Notes under the pieces: generated by a model
Told to the model about the DNA's origin: nothing
The model's database searches: none
Seen by the model: the letters and a program-made list of their open reading frames with translations, nothing else
Position numbers and translations under genes: made by a program
Shown here: positions 17,043-26,470 of the stretch, one piece after another
Layout of the letters: every line of letters begins with the position of its first letter
How positions within the stretch are numbered: the stretch's first letter is position 1
Source of the DNA: Legionella gratiana
GTDB lineage: Bacteria; Pseudomonadota; Gammaproteobacteria; Legionellales; Legionellaceae
Reading direction: 5' to 3'
Length of the DNA stretch: 64,000 bases
NCBI RefSeq assembly: GCF_001467695.1
Contig: NZ_LNYE01000029.1
Location: 510,759-574,758 of the forward strand

Positions 17043-17924
17043 ATGGTGTTCCCAGCTATTATGATTGTGGTTGGTATTGTCTTTCTAATCGGTGGTGCCT
17101 ATTTAATTAAAAGCGTACTGCAACAAACGAGCCATTATCGTTGGCAGTGGCTCGTTTATCTTGTTTTTATTGGCGCATTTATTCTAAGTTATTCGGCCAG
17201 TATTTTTTATGGTCTCTTGGTTGATCCCCATTGTCTTAATTATTTTTATGGCAGTGTGTTTTTATTAGGCGCTACCTATGTTTATTTGTCTTGTCGTCTT
17301 ATGACTAAGACCATTCAAAAGATGGAAGTAATGGATGATTTAAAAAATCGCTATGAACTATTAAGGCATCATGTCAAATACGATTCGCTGACTGGTTGCC
17401 ATAACAGAGAGACTCTTTTTGAAATGTTGAACACACGGTTTCAGCAAATTAAGAGCAGTGATGGATGGGTTATTGTCCTTTTTATTGATATGGATAAATT
17501 TAAGGCGGTTAACGATCGTTATGGTCATGATGTGGGAGACAACACGTTGGCAGCATTTGGACAACTCCTAAGGCAGCGATTGCGAAAGGATGATATTGTG
17601 GCTCGTTATGGTGGTGATGAGTTCATCGCTGTGATGGAACACATCTCCTTGGATGAAGCGAAAAAGATTGCAGAAAATCTTATTACAGTAGCTAAGCAAT
17701 CCTTCAAAAAAGGTATTTTATCGAAGCTTAATCTAGGCTGCTCCATTGGCATCACTCAGATGAATCCTCACTCGGCTTCAGTGAATAGCGTGATTAAAGA
17801 AGCGGATTTGGCGTGTTATGCGGCAAAGCAAAGAAAAATCAATGGTTCCGTTTGTGTCTATAATCCGATGCTTGCAACAAGGAACGATACGATTGATTTG
17901 GGTATTCATCAAATTGCCGAATAA
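17043..17924 (+). CDS. Membrane diguanylate cyclase (GGDEF)
   Basis: 293 residues with three or four N-terminal membrane spans (residues 1-95) and no recognisable sensor domain, then a coiled linker and a GGDEF domain. The active site GGDEF is intact at 190-194 and the RKDD five residues before it fits an inhibitory I-site (RxxD). FIDMDKFKAVNDRYGHDVGD is the usual metal/substrate loop. It should make c-di-GMP at the inner membrane. It lies 90 bases after copA, suggesting possible copper- or stress-linked signalling, and is followed by a strong terminator. Confidence 0.92.
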   Translation: MVFPAIMIVVGIVFLIGGAYLIKSVLQQTSHYRWQWLVYLVFIGAFILSYSASIFYGLLVDPHCLNYFYGSVFLLGATYVYLSCRLMTKTIQKMEVMDDLKNRYELLRHHVKYDSLTGCHNRETLFEMLNTRFQQIKSSDGWVIVLFIDMDKFKAVNDRYGHDVGDNTLAAFGQLLRQRLRKDDIVARYGGDEFIAVMEHISLDEAKKIAENLITVAKQSFKKGILSKLNLGCSIGITQMNPHSASVNSVIKEADLACYAAKQRKINGSVCVYNPMLATRNDTIDLGIHQIAE

Positions 17925-17966
17925 AAAATGAAAACACACAAAACAGTCGTCTTACTGCAGTGCATT

Positions 17967-17999
17967 AAGCACGCTATTAGCGTGCTTTTCTGTTTTTTT
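17967..17999 (+). terminator. Rho-independent terminator after the GGDEF gene
   Basis: AAGCACGC-TATTA-GCGTGCTT (17967-17987) is a perfect 8-bp stem followed by TTCTGTTTTTTT. It closes the transcript that may begin as far back as the P2A ATPase. Confidence 0.85.
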
Positions 18000-18091
18000 G
18001 TTCTACCTCGTCAATTAATATACCACTCTTGTTTAATGGCATTGGGTGGGAGATACTAGAGAATAAAATAATAAAAAGAAGGGATTAATTC

Positions 18092-18463
18092 ATGATTCAT
18101 TTTCAGATGAAACGCACCATCCTATTGATGGTTTCTGTACTCCTTGTGGGCTGTTCTTATAATGCCAAGTTAACTCCTGAGGGAGAAAAAGTGACCCTTC
18201 TCCAATCAGGTAAGCCTTCCAAAGCCTGTGCTTTTTTAGGGGAAGTCAGAGCCTCCGATCGTAATGGCATGAGCCAATCCTATCAATCCCATGATCATTT
18301 GATTAAGGATGAATTAAATATCTTAAGAAATGAAGCAGCTCTATTAGGTGCTAACAGGGTTTTAGTGACTCAACATCAGCAAACTTATGAAGGCAATCCC
18401 AAAAATGATTTCGTAGCGGACCATTGGATGGTAGGTCGAGCATACCGATGTAAGACGAATTAA
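18092..18463 (+). CDS. DUF4156-like lipoprotein
   Basis: 123 residues; AGAAGGGA sits 7 bases before the ATG. The signal ends in the lipobox LLVGC. The mature protein carries ACAFLGEVRASDRNG and the LRNEAALLGANRVLV pattern, the hallmark of DUF4156-type lipoproteins (related to RcsF-like folds), and ends in a paired cysteine region AYRC. A second, divergent member is at 39984. It precedes a CBA efflux operon by 24 bases and may be co-transcribed with it. Function unknown; envelope location is clear. Confidence 0.75.
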   Translation: MIHFQMKRTILLMVSVLLVGCSYNAKLTPEGEKVTLLQSGKPSKACAFLGEVRASDRNGMSQSYQSHDHLIKDELNILRNEAALLGANRVLVTQHQQTYEGNPKNDFVADHWMVGRAYRCKTN

Positions 18464-18487
18464 AAGTTATTTTGAATCTTATTATTT

Positions 18488-19801
18488 ATGGAAATTAATT
18501 CTATGAAGTGGTTTTTTGGTTGGGTGATGCTTCTATTACTGTGTTCCTCTCTGGCTACAGCAGGCAACGTATTAACCCTTCAAGAAATAACTCAAATTGC
18601 TCTAGCGAACAACAAGGATTTAAAAGCAGCCCGTTATACTGTTTCTATCGCCAAGGCGCGTTTAATCCAAGCAGGTCTTTGGCCTAATCCAAGTCTTAAT
18701 CTTTCCAATAACGACGATCGCTTATTTAATGACGAAGGGGAATATTCACGCAGTGCTGGTTTTAGCCAAGCATTTCCTATTTCAGGACGTATTGCAAAAC
18801 AAAAGACAGTGGCGCGCTTGGATGTGTTAAAAGCCATGGCAGAAATTAGGGAAGCAGAGCGTCAATTAAGTAGCAAAGTAGCGAATGCGTATTATGCTGC
18901 TGTGATTACCGAGCGTCGCATGCAACAGGTGAATTACTTATTACGGATAAACCACGAGCTTGTTGATGTGATTCATAACCGTTATCACGCGGCTGAAATT
19001 TCAAAGCTGGATGACAATGCAGCACGCATTGAGTATCTGAGGATTGGACAAGAAAAACATCTTTTGCATAGTTTTAGTATCAGTCAATATGCCCTACTGA
19101 ATCAATTGATGGGGCGGAAAGCCAATTCTCCTTTATCTCTTAAGAGGGATGTCATCACAGGTAAAAAACTTCCTGAGTTAGCCTTCTTAAAAACATTAGC
19201 CCTTAAAAATCGTCCTGATCGTCAGGCCATCGCTTTATCGATTCATCGTGCCAATGCCGACAGGCGTTTGGCAAAAGCCGAGCGTTTTGCGGATTGGACG
19301 GTAGGGCTTGGTGTTCAACAAGATAAAATTGTGGTGGAAGAGGGACCACCCCAACCCGCTGATCGCACCTTGGGGGTCACGCTTTCTGTGCCTCTTCCTC
19401 TTTTAAATCGTAATCAGGGGCGAATTTTAGAAGCCAGTCACACAGGAACTCAAGCGATGATGGCATTACGTGCCTTGGATTTAGTTATTGAAACTGAAAT
19501 AGCCAGTAACTATGCCCAACTGAAAGCACTTCAAATGAGTCTTAGGGAAACGCAAACTGTTTCTCTTAAATTAGCAGTTGAGAATGTCAAACTGGCACGT
19601 GATTCTTATGAGAGCGGACAAATTTCTTTTTTGAATGTATTGCAAGTGCAAAAACAACAAAATGATTTGCAAACAACATATCTCAATACTTTAGAAAAGT
19701 ATTTGCAAGTGTATGTGGCTTTATGTACGGCTATTGGTCCAGGTAAAACCAATGGGTTTTGCTCTTATTTAGCGTATCAAAGGAATGGGGATAGCAAATG
19801 A
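18488..19801 (+). CDS. TolC-family outer-membrane efflux factor (CzcC-like)
   Basis: 437 residues; an in-frame ATG at 18503 (MKWFFGW) is an equally good start and gives a cleaner signal peptide ending LATAG. Two efflux repeats: LTLQEITQIALANNKDLKAA near the N terminus, and LALKNRPDRQAIALSIHRAN for the second. A canonical PLPLLNRNQGRI motif follows and the helical hairpin closes with ESGQISFLNVLQVQKQQN. It is the channel component of the second CBA system. It overlaps the following membrane-fusion gene by 4 bases. Confidence 0.9.
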   Translation: MEINSMKWFFGWVMLLLLCSSLATAGNVLTLQEITQIALANNKDLKAARYTVSIAKARLIQAGLWPNPSLNLSNNDDRLFNDEGEYSRSAGFSQAFPISGRIAKQKTVARLDVLKAMAEIREAERQLSSKVANAYYAAVITERRMQQVNYLLRINHELVDVIHNRYHAAEISKLDDNAARIEYLRIGQEKHLLHSFSISQYALLNQLMGRKANSPLSLKRDVITGKKLPELAFLKTLALKNRPDRQAIALSIHRANADRRLAKAERFADWTVGLGVQQDKIVVEEGPPQPADRTLGVTLSVPLPLLNRNQGRILEASHTGTQAMMALRALDLVIETEIASNYAQLKALQMSLRETQTVSLKLAVENVKLARDSYESGQISFLNVLQVQKQQNDLQTTYLNTLEKYLQVYVALCTAIGPGKTNGFCSYLAYQRNGDSK

Positions 19802-20769
19802 GATGGTGGCAGCAAATGAGAAGGATGGCATTAATTAGTCTGTTTCTTAGTCTACTCTTTCCTATTCAAGGGTGTTTTGCCCATGGAGAAGAAATTGAAG
19901 TGAGCGAGGGAGGAGCCAAAGGCCCCGTTCATTTAACACCAGCACAAACTAAAATGCTTGACATCAAGGTGGTGGAAGCAACCAATCGCCCCATGGCGCA
20001 AATGCTTGGTTTAAATGGCCAAATTCAATTGTTACCTGATGCCCAAGCCGATGTCAGTATTCGGATTAGTGGGAGCGTGACCGCCATTGATGTGAATTTA
20101 GGGGATAGCGTCAAGGCAGGGCAACGTTTGGCCACAGTACAGTCAAGGTTAGTAGGTAATCCTCCTCCAAGTGTCGCCGTCACAGCCCCCATTGCGGGTA
20201 TTATTGATGCGAGAAATATCAATTTAGGTCAAGCGGTTGAGCCGAACACGGTTCTTTTTCACATCAGTAATCGCGATAAATTATTAGTCGTAGCCCAAGT
20301 GTATGAAGAAGATTTAGGTAAGGTTAAGGTAGGGCAAGAAGTGACTATTCATGCCTTAAGTTACCCAAAGAAGGTTTTTGCAGGACAAGTAACTTTAATT
20401 GAACCCAATCTTGACTCCTTAACTCGTACCGTGAATGTGCGCATCACCTTGGATAATGAAGAGAAACTCCTAAAGCCCGGGATGTTTGTACGCGCCAACG
20501 TCATTTTAGCTCGTAATGAGGCAGCACTTGCCGTACCTAACGCGGCTCTTTTACAGGCGGATAATCAGCAATTTGTTTTTGTGCAAAATGGGGATACTTA
20601 CGAGCGAGTGGATGTTCAAGTCGGTGCTGTGGATGATGACTTCTCAGAAATTACCGATGGCTTGGTTCCTGGCGACCTCGTTGTCACTCAAGGCAATCGT
20701 GAGCTTTATACATTATGGCTTAGTGGTGGTAGTAAATTTCAATCCGGCAGTCATGAGGAGCCCCAATAA
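19798..20769 (+). CDS. Membrane fusion protein (CzcB-like)
   Basis: 323 residues with signal peptide ending at CFAHG. The biotinyl-lipoyl domain is split around VTAIDVNLGDSVKAGQRLA and VTAPIAGIIDARNINLGQAV; there is little helical hairpin between them, so this is a short adaptor. The C-terminal domains show LKPGMFVRANVILARNE and ITDGLVPGDLVVTQGNREL. It lacks a metal-binding N-terminal extension, unlike the adaptors at 30548 and 44071. Start overlaps the outer-membrane gene (ATGA), and the RND gene begins on the base after its stop. Confidence 0.88.
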   Translation: MRWWQQMRRMALISLFLSLLFPIQGCFAHGEEIEVSEGGAKGPVHLTPAQTKMLDIKVVEATNRPMAQMLGLNGQIQLLPDAQADVSIRISGSVTAIDVNLGDSVKAGQRLATVQSRLVGNPPPSVAVTAPIAGIIDARNINLGQAVEPNTVLFHISNRDKLLVVAQVYEEDLGKVKVGQEVTIHALSYPKKVFAGQVTLIEPNLDSLTRTVNVRITLDNEEKLLKPGMFVRANVILARNEAALAVPNAALLQADNQQFVFVQNGDTYERVDVQVGAVDDDFSEITDGLVPGDLVVTQGNRELYTLWLSGGSKFQSGSHEEPQ

Positions 20770-23700
20770 ATGTTTACTCGCCTCATTGCCTGGTCTTTAC
20801 ATAATCGCCCTTTGATTTTGGCGTTAACGATTATTCTTTGTTTACTGGGTGGTTATACCCTAAAACGAATGCCGGTGGATGTTTTTCCTGAATTTGCACC
20901 ACCGCAAGTGGTAGTTCAAACCCAAGCGCCTGGCATGGCAACCCAAGATGTGGAAACCCTGGTGACTTACCCTTTGGAAAGCGCTATTAATGGAACACCA
21001 GGGGTAGCTAGTGTTCGCTCAAAAACCTCCGTTGGATTATCGACGATTACCGTGGTATTTGATGATAAAACGGACATCTACCGCAATCGCCAACTGGTTA
21101 ATGAACGTATTCAACAAGTAGTAAACCGCCTTCCTCCGGGGGTTTCATCACCGGTGATGCTGCCCGTCACCTCAGCGGTCGGGTGGTTGCTTAAATATGC
21201 TTTGGTGAGTGGCAGCGCAAGCCCAGAAACACTGCGAACCATTTCTGACTGGACTATTCGTCCGCGCCTCTTAGCTTTAGGCGGGGTGGCTTCTGTAGTT
21301 TCCTTAGGCGGGGAAGTCAAGCAATATCAAGTGCGGCTTATTCCTTCGCGCATGCTGGCCTATGGCATCACGGTTGAAGAAGTGCGCCAAGCGTTGACAA
21401 CAGGAAATCAAAATGTGCCTGGTGCTTTTGTCCATCAAGCCGGTACTGAATTCGTAGTGAGCACCATTGGGCGGATTAAAACGCTTAAAGATATTAAAAA
21501 AACACTGATTGTAGTCCGTAATGGGGTTCCTATTACCATTGATAACGTGGCTGCAGTCGCTTTCGGTGGTGAAATTAAACGGGGTGATGCGTCTTATAAT
21601 GCAGAACATGCGGTGATTGGTACTGTTTCTAAAATTTATGGCGCCGACACATTAACCACGACACATAAAGTGGAACAAGCTTTAGCGGATATCAAAAAAT
21701 CGTTGCCAGCAGGGATTGAATTAATCACCGAGGTGTTTCGTCAAGCCAATTTTATTGAATCGGCTATTCATAACTTAACGAAAGCCCTGATTGAAGGAGC
21801 AATTATCGTCATTGCAGTATTGTTTCTTTTTTTAATGAATTGGCGAGCTTCTTTTATTACGTTTTTGTCCATGCCGGTTTCTTTTATTGTCGGCATCCTG
21901 GTGCTTCATTATTTTGGTTTTGGTATCAATTCGATGACCTTGGGTGGGATGGCGATTGCGATTGGGGAAGTGGTTGACGATGGCATCATCACCGTTGAAA
22001 ACGTGGTCCATCGCTTAAGGCTTAATCGCATGAGCGATAAACCGTTACCCGCGATTGAAATTGTTTTTGATGCGGTTTTGGAAATTCGAAGTTCCGTAGT
22101 TTATGCGACCATTATTATTAGCCTCGTGTTTTTGCCCATTTTCTTTCTATCAGGAATCCCTGAGCGGATTTTTAGTCCTTTAGCCATTGCTTATATCGCA
22201 TCAGTCTTAGGTTCTCTTGTTGTCTCTATTACTATGGTGCCGGCCCTTTGTTATCTCCTTTTAGTGCGAAAAAGTGAAAAACAGCAAGAGAATAAAGTGG
22301 TGATGCATGCTTTATCTCAAGAGGAACGTTATCATTTGACGGAAGAAGAAGCAGCCAAACAATCTCAAGCGGAAACTCGTTTTGTGATTTGGCTAAAAAA
22401 ACATTTTTTAATGGGGTTAAATTGGTCATTGGACCATTGTAAAACGGTCGTGACTATCGCGATTGGCGCATTTGTTTTTGCTTTAGCTTTACTTCCTTTT
22501 TTTGGGACTTCCTTCTTACCTGAGTTTCATGAGGGCAATTTTATTATTGTGATGAGTACGTTGCCAGGAACTTCGCTGGATGAATCCATGCGCTTAGGCA
22601 ATCAAGTCAGTAAAACCTTGTTGAAGTATCCGCAAGTGATTTCCATTGCTCAACGGGCAGGCCGCAGTGAATTGGACGAAGATGCCCTACCACCCAACAT
22701 CAGTGAGTTCGATGTGCGCCTGGATTTTGGCAAAGACAAGAGCATATCTCCGGATGAATTATTGCAACGCATTCGAGCGGATTTGGCAAACATCCCAGGA
22801 GCGCTGTTTAATGTAGGTCAATTTATTGCCCATCGTATGGATGAAGTGCTGTCGGGGGTCAGAGCACAAGTCGCGGTAAAACTCTTTGGTGATAATCTTG
22901 CGACATTAAACGAACTGGGTCAATCAGTCGAAGCCCTATTAAAAACCGTACCAGGAATAGTGGATGTTAACAAAGAGCAACAAATTAATGTACCCCAGTT
23001 GGTCATTACCATTGACCGAGAAAAAGCCGCGCGTTATGGCATTAATGTGGGGCAAATTTCTGAGGATGTTCAAGTTCTTTTGAATGGCGTAACCGTGTCG
23101 AGTATTCTCGAAGGGCAGCGAACGTTTGATTTGTATTTGCGCATGAGTGAAACAGGACGAGATAGTGTTAAAGCCATTCAAAACATGCTGATTGACGCTC
23201 ATGGAACGGAGAATCAGAAAACTAAAATTCCTTTGCGTGCGGTAGCTGATATTCGCCTAGAACCCCAGCCTTTTGCAATTAATCGGGAAAATGTGCAGCG
23301 TGTTTTGGTGATTGCTTTTAATGTGCAAGAGAGGGATTTAGGTAGTGTGATTCAAGAAGTGCAACAACGGGTTAAGGAAAAGGTGACCTTGCCCAGCGGT
23401 TATTTCATCCAATACGGCGGTCAGTTTGAAAGTCAGCAGCAAGCCTCTCGCGTGATTATTCTTTTTGGTGCACTTGCTGTTTTTATCATGTTAATCCTGC
23501 TTCATAAGGCTTTCGGAACATTTCGTGAGGCACTGCTTGTGATGTTCAATTTGCCTTTGGCTTTGATTGGTGGGGTCATTTCTTTGTTTCTTGCCGGTGC
23601 TAACATGAGTGTGGCGGCTATGATTGGTTTTATCACCTTATTTGGAATCGCGGCACGTAATGGGATTATTTTAGTGAGCCACTACAATCAATTGCGTGTC

Positions 23701-23982
23701 CAGGGACAACCACGTGAGCAAGTGGTCATTCAAGGAACCCTCGATCGCTTAGTGCCCGTACTCATGACCGCCGCAACAGCAGCGCTTGGCTTAATTCCTC
23801 TGTTATGGGGTTCGCCTGCAGGAAAGGAACTGGAGCGTCCTTTAGCTCAGGTGCTTTTGGGAGGATTATTTACTTCTACTGTACTCAATATGTTTGTAGT
23901 ACCTACGGTGTATAATGCTATTGAAGTATGGCGAGAACAGCGGATGCAATTCAATAAAACGGAACAAGGAGAAACAACATGA
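20770..23982 (+). CDS. HME-RND efflux pump, CzcA/CusA family (substrate unclear)
   Basis: 1070 residues, 12 predicted spans. TM4 reads AIAIGEVVDDGIITVENVVH, which is neither the DFG...DGA (Czc) nor the GxMVDAA (Cus) form seen in the other three pumps of this window. The Cus methionine set is missing: the equivalent site is EFHEGNFIIVMSTLPGTS and then GRSELDEDALPPN. Substrate is therefore unclear; Ni, Co or another divalent ion is a guess. An inserted charged cytoplasmic loop (about 500-540, rich in E, K and Q) is longer than usual. Overlaps the next small gene by 4 bases. Confidence 0.9.
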   Translation: MFTRLIAWSLHNRPLILALTIILCLLGGYTLKRMPVDVFPEFAPPQVVVQTQAPGMATQDVETLVTYPLESAINGTPGVASVRSKTSVGLSTITVVFDDKTDIYRNRQLVNERIQQVVNRLPPGVSSPVMLPVTSAVGWLLKYALVSGSASPETLRTISDWTIRPRLLALGGVASVVSLGGEVKQYQVRLIPSRMLAYGITVEEVRQALTTGNQNVPGAFVHQAGTEFVVSTIGRIKTLKDIKKTLIVVRNGVPITIDNVAAVAFGGEIKRGDASYNAEHAVIGTVSKIYGADTLTTTHKVEQALADIKKSLPAGIELITEVFRQANFIESAIHNLTKALIEGAIIVIAVLFLFLMNWRASFITFLSMPVSFIVGILVLHYFGFGINSMTLGGMAIAIGEVVDDGIITVENVVHRLRLNRMSDKPLPAIEIVFDAVLEIRSSVVYATIIISLVFLPIFFLSGIPERIFSPLAIAYIASVLGSLVVSITMVPALCYLLLVRKSEKQQENKVVMHALSQEERYHLTEEEAAKQSQAETRFVIWLKKHFLMGLNWSLDHCKTVVTIAIGAFVFALALLPFFGTSFLPEFHEGNFIIVMSTLPGTSLDESMRLGNQVSKTLLKYPQVISIAQRAGRSELDEDALPPNISEFDVRLDFGKDKSISPDELLQRIRADLANIPGALFNVGQFIAHRMDEVLSGVRAQVAVKLFGDNLATLNELGQSVEALLKTVPGIVDVNKEQQINVPQLVITIDREKAARYGINVGQISEDVQVLLNGVTVSSILEGQRTFDLYLRMSETGRDSVKAIQNMLIDAHGTENQKTKIPLRAVADIRLEPQPFAINRENVQRVLVIAFNVQERDLGSVIQEVQQRVKEKVTLPSGYFIQYGGQFESQQQASRVIILFGALAVFIMLILLHKAFGTFREALLVMFNLPLALIGGVISLFLAGANMSVAAMIGFITLFGIAARNGIILVSHYNQLRVQGQPREQVVIQGTLDRLVPVLMTAATAALGLIPLLWGSPAGKELERPLAQVLLGGLFTSTVLNMFVVPTVYNAIEVWREQRMQFNKTEQGETT

Positions 23983-24431
23983 AGCACGTTACTTTGAAAC
24001 AAAAAAGTCATTTTTGGTTAGGGCTTATCACCAGTGTTTTGTTGGTTTGTGGGTATTCTCAAGCAATGGCTGATTCTACTGAAGAGTCAACACAATCCAT
24101 TCCCAAAACGATTCCAGCCATTTGGGAGGCTGTAGATAAGCATGCGGCATCCATTAATCAAGTGCTTAGTAGTGATGATTTAACGACAATACACCAGCAT
24201 GCATTTGCCATTCGTGATTTAGTCAACGCATTACCTGCATTAAGCAAAGATTTGTCAGAGGAGCAGAAAAAAACACTGCAGCAAAATCTAAGCTATGTCA
24301 GTCAATTGGCCACTCGTCTTGATAAATCAGGCGATGCCAATGATAAAAAAGGGACACAAGTCAACTGGCAAAAATTACAAAAAGTGTTGGCGCAGCTGCG
24401 TTCTTTGTATCCTTCGGATGCCCCTAATTAA
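23979..24431 (+). CDS. Helical periplasmic protein of an efflux operon
   Basis: 150 residues, AAGGAGAAA before the ATG, coupled to the RND gene by ATGA. A signal peptide ends at SQAMA. The mature part is almost wholly helical with heptad-like spacing (IWEAVDKHAASINQVL, HQHAFAIRDLVNALPALS, LQQNLSYVSQLATRLDKS). No cysteines remain after export and there are few His, so it is not an obvious metal chaperone. I do not recognise a named family. As the last gene of the operon, a periplasmic sensor or accessory of the second RND pump is plausible. Confidence 0.75.
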   Translation: MKHVTLKQKSHFWLGLITSVLLVCGYSQAMADSTEESTQSIPKTIPAIWEAVDKHAASINQVLSSDDLTTIHQHAFAIRDLVNALPALSKDLSEEQKKTLQQNLSYVSQLATRLDKSGDANDKKGTQVNWQKLQKVLAQLRSLYPSDAPN

Positions 24432-24712
24432 TTAAGGCATCGGTTGTAATATATCCTGTGATTCGCAGTTTATTACTGATTCACATTTGTCCTATATAGC
24501 CAAACAGGTGCAAATGCGTTTTGCCCAGAGGGATATTGCAGTTGCTAAAATGAGATCAGACTTGTCAAGTATCCGTTCCCCATTACTGAGGAGTGGTTAC
24601 TTGACTAAATATATTGATGTAAAATAACGTGCGCGGCATATTTGTTTCGTCTCTTCTGCAAAGATAGCTAAAAAATAGGCTTATGCAAAACAATAAATTA
24701 GGATAAGCATAC

Positions 24713-25768
24713 ATGACTCAGGTGATGAAAGAGAACAATAGAGTTAACGCAAGTTTAACAGCGCTTTCCGTGATGAGCAGTTATATTCAATCTATAAATA
24801 AGCCATTAATACCTTCTGAATTTTATATCGAACTATGTTTAGCCCAACACATCATTTCATCAGTGGTTGATTTCGAATCTTATGGCTGCTCTTATGGAGA
24901 TGAAAACAGTCTAAAAAAACTGTTACATTATTTACAACATAATTTTTTTAATAAAACAGTTACTCCTGGTTATCACTCCATGATATTAGCTAGAAAACTA
25001 ATGCTGAAACACAAGGTAGAAATGGGTATTTTATCTAACGGTGTAAGACAAGTTATTTTTCTAGGTGGTGGCTATGATGTACGAGCGTTTATCTCATCAA
25101 TAAAATTTCCAAACGTTCAGTTTTATGAATTGGATAGGGGACAAACTCGTCAAATAAAACTGAAAGCACTCTTGAATATTCCAAAGGAAATTGGAATCCG
25201 ACAAACACCAGTTGATATAAGAATTAACCATACCCACATTTTTAATGAAAATTTCTTTTGTGTAGACTGTGATTTTTTAGAAGATAATTTAGAAGAAGTT
25301 CTGTGTGCTAATGGATTTAAGAAAGGAAGCAAAACATTAGTAATCGCAGAAGGTCTTACGATGTATTTAAATGAAAAGGGAGTAATGCAGTTATTAGCAG
25401 GGTTGGCTAATCTTCTTGAGGAGCATGATGAATTCATATTGAGTTTTATTCCTAAAATAATTAATTCTTTTTCAGAAGACATGCCAATTGAATCTAGAGA
25501 ACTGCATTGTTTTTCTTTACCGCCTGACGAGGTTAGTCGATTTGTAACAGCTTATGGTTTTGAGGTGATTCATAAAAATTTATTTAAAGATCTTCTGATG
25601 CTCATGGGGGATATAAACAATGCGAAAAAACATGAAAACAACCTAATTTTAAAACAAGAGCATTATTATACATTGAGAAAATGCACTCATTTACTTAAAG
25701 CAAGCAGCAAGACGATTCATGAGATTCCTGATTATCAATTTTCAATTCCATTCAATTGCTGTGCATAA
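24713..25768 (+). CDS. LCMT/PPM-family SAM-dependent methyltransferase
   Basis: 351 residues; AGGATAA precedes the ATG. Motif I is RQVIFLGGGYDVRAFISSIK, then QFYELDRGQTRQIK for the ribose-binding acid, and a later TLVIAEGLTMYLNEKGVMQL stretch. These are the marks of the leucine-carboxyl-methyltransferase-like family of bacterial small-molecule or protein O-methyltransferases. The gene is AT-rich compared with the efflux operon before it and stands alone between a 281-bp gap and a convergent gene, suggesting separate acquisition. Substrate unknown. Confidence 0.82.
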   Translation: MTQVMKENNRVNASLTALSVMSSYIQSINKPLIPSEFYIELCLAQHIISSVVDFESYGCSYGDENSLKKLLHYLQHNFFNKTVTPGYHSMILARKLMLKHKVEMGILSNGVRQVIFLGGGYDVRAFISSIKFPNVQFYELDRGQTRQIKLKALLNIPKEIGIRQTPVDIRINHTHIFNENFFCVDCDFLEDNLEEVLCANGFKKGSKTLVIAEGLTMYLNEKGVMQLLAGLANLLEEHDEFILSFIPKIINSFSEDMPIESRELHCFSLPPDEVSRFVTAYGFEVIHKNLFKDLLMLMGDINNAKKHENNLILKQEHYYTLRKCTHLLKASSKTIHEIPDYQFSIPFNCCA

Positions 25769-25804
25769 GTGACAATATTGGTAGGCAGTGTTTGCAAAAT
25801 GGCA

Positions 25805-26260
25805 TTAGGCCATATCAACTTCTTCCTCTAGTAGTTCGCCAAACCATTTTTTTACGGTTTCTTCTCCTAGATGGTCATAAATATAGAATAAATATCGACT
25901 GAAATCGACTTCAAATTCATTGTTAGGTATTGGCTCGTTGTCTGAAGCGGGTGTATGATGTACATACTTTCCAAAAAATTGATCACAAAAAGCCATATAA
26001 TCCTTTGTAAAAAGAAGGAAAGTATGCCACATGTCATCAATATCCAACATGTCAGGGTATATTCCACAGGAGAACTTTAATTCGTCATTTTCTGGAAAAT
26101 GACATAAATCTTCTTTATGTTTTTGAGAAATCCATAAGTATTTCAATAACTCTGGAAAGGCTTCTTCGGCTTTTAATTTATTATTGGGATAATCTTTTTT
26201 ATACCTATTTAATACTTGTGTGTTTTTATATTCTAATAATTTATCAATTGGCGTTGTCAT
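25805..26260 (-). CDS. DxMWH protein resembling GRDP-like domains
   Basis: 151 residues, no signal peptide; AAGAGGT precedes the ATG on the minus strand. The central motif DIDDMWHTFLLFTKDYMAFC, followed by FFGKYVHHTP, resembles the WH...FC...H pattern that I associate with stand-alone glycine-rich-domain-protein-like (PF07173-type) proteins. His, Cys and the HH pair could bind metal. The only gene upstream on its transcript is a 26-residue peptide separated by a 13-bp perfect hairpin. That layout suggests it matures or handles the peptide. Function unproven; the family call is tentative. Confidence 0.6.
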   Translation of the reverse strand: MTTPIDKLLEYKNTQVLNRYKKDYPNNKLKAEEAFPELLKYLWISQKHKEDLCHFPENDELKFSCGIYPDMLDIDDMWHTFLLFTKDYMAFCDQFFGKYVHHTPASDNEPIPNNEFEVDFSRYLFYIYDHLGEETVKKWFGELLEEEVDMA

Positions 26261-26284
26261 AACAATGACCTCTTAATAAGATAA

Positions 26285-26318
26285 ATACCATTCACCTAAG
26301 TCATGAGGTGAATGGTAT
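26285..26318 (-). promoter_or_regulatory. Hairpin between peptide gene and DxMWH gene
   Basis: ATACCATTCACCT (26285-26297) and AGGTGAATGGTAT (26306-26318) are perfect 13-bp arms around an 8-base loop. On the minus strand it lies 18 bases after the peptide stop and 24 bases before the DxMWH start, and no strong T-run follows it. This suits a partial attenuator or mRNA stabiliser that makes the peptide more abundant than the protein. On the plus strand a CTTTTTATAA follows, so it may also terminate transcription from the methyltransferase side. Confidence 0.7.
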
Positions 26319-26336
26319 CTTTTTATAATACTGGTA

Positions 26337-26417
26337 TTACCAACAACAAAGATTACGTCCTTTAGTATTTTTCATTTTTTTTGTAACAATTGTCCTTATG
26401 AGATCTGACTTATTCAT
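26337..26417 (-). CDS. 26-residue peptide ending in Cys-Cys-Trp
   Basis: A strong ribosome site (AAAAGGAGC) lies 5-6 bases before the ATG, and a promoter-like TTGACT/TATTGT pair is 54-80 bases upstream. The peptide begins MNKSDLIRTIV, has a Lys-rich middle (TKKMKNTKGR) and ends NLCCW. A leader-like basic part followed by a short Cys-rich C terminus is typical of ribosomally made, modified peptides. Alternatives are a transcription-attenuation leader peptide (Cys/Trp codons before a hairpin) or a small toxin. I did not recognise a homologue. Confidence 0.6.
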   Translation of the reverse strand: MNKSDLIRTIVTKKMKNTKGRNLCCW

Positions 26418-26470
26418 TTTAGCTCCTTTTAAATGACATGAGATGGAATGATTTTTAACATTCCGACATT

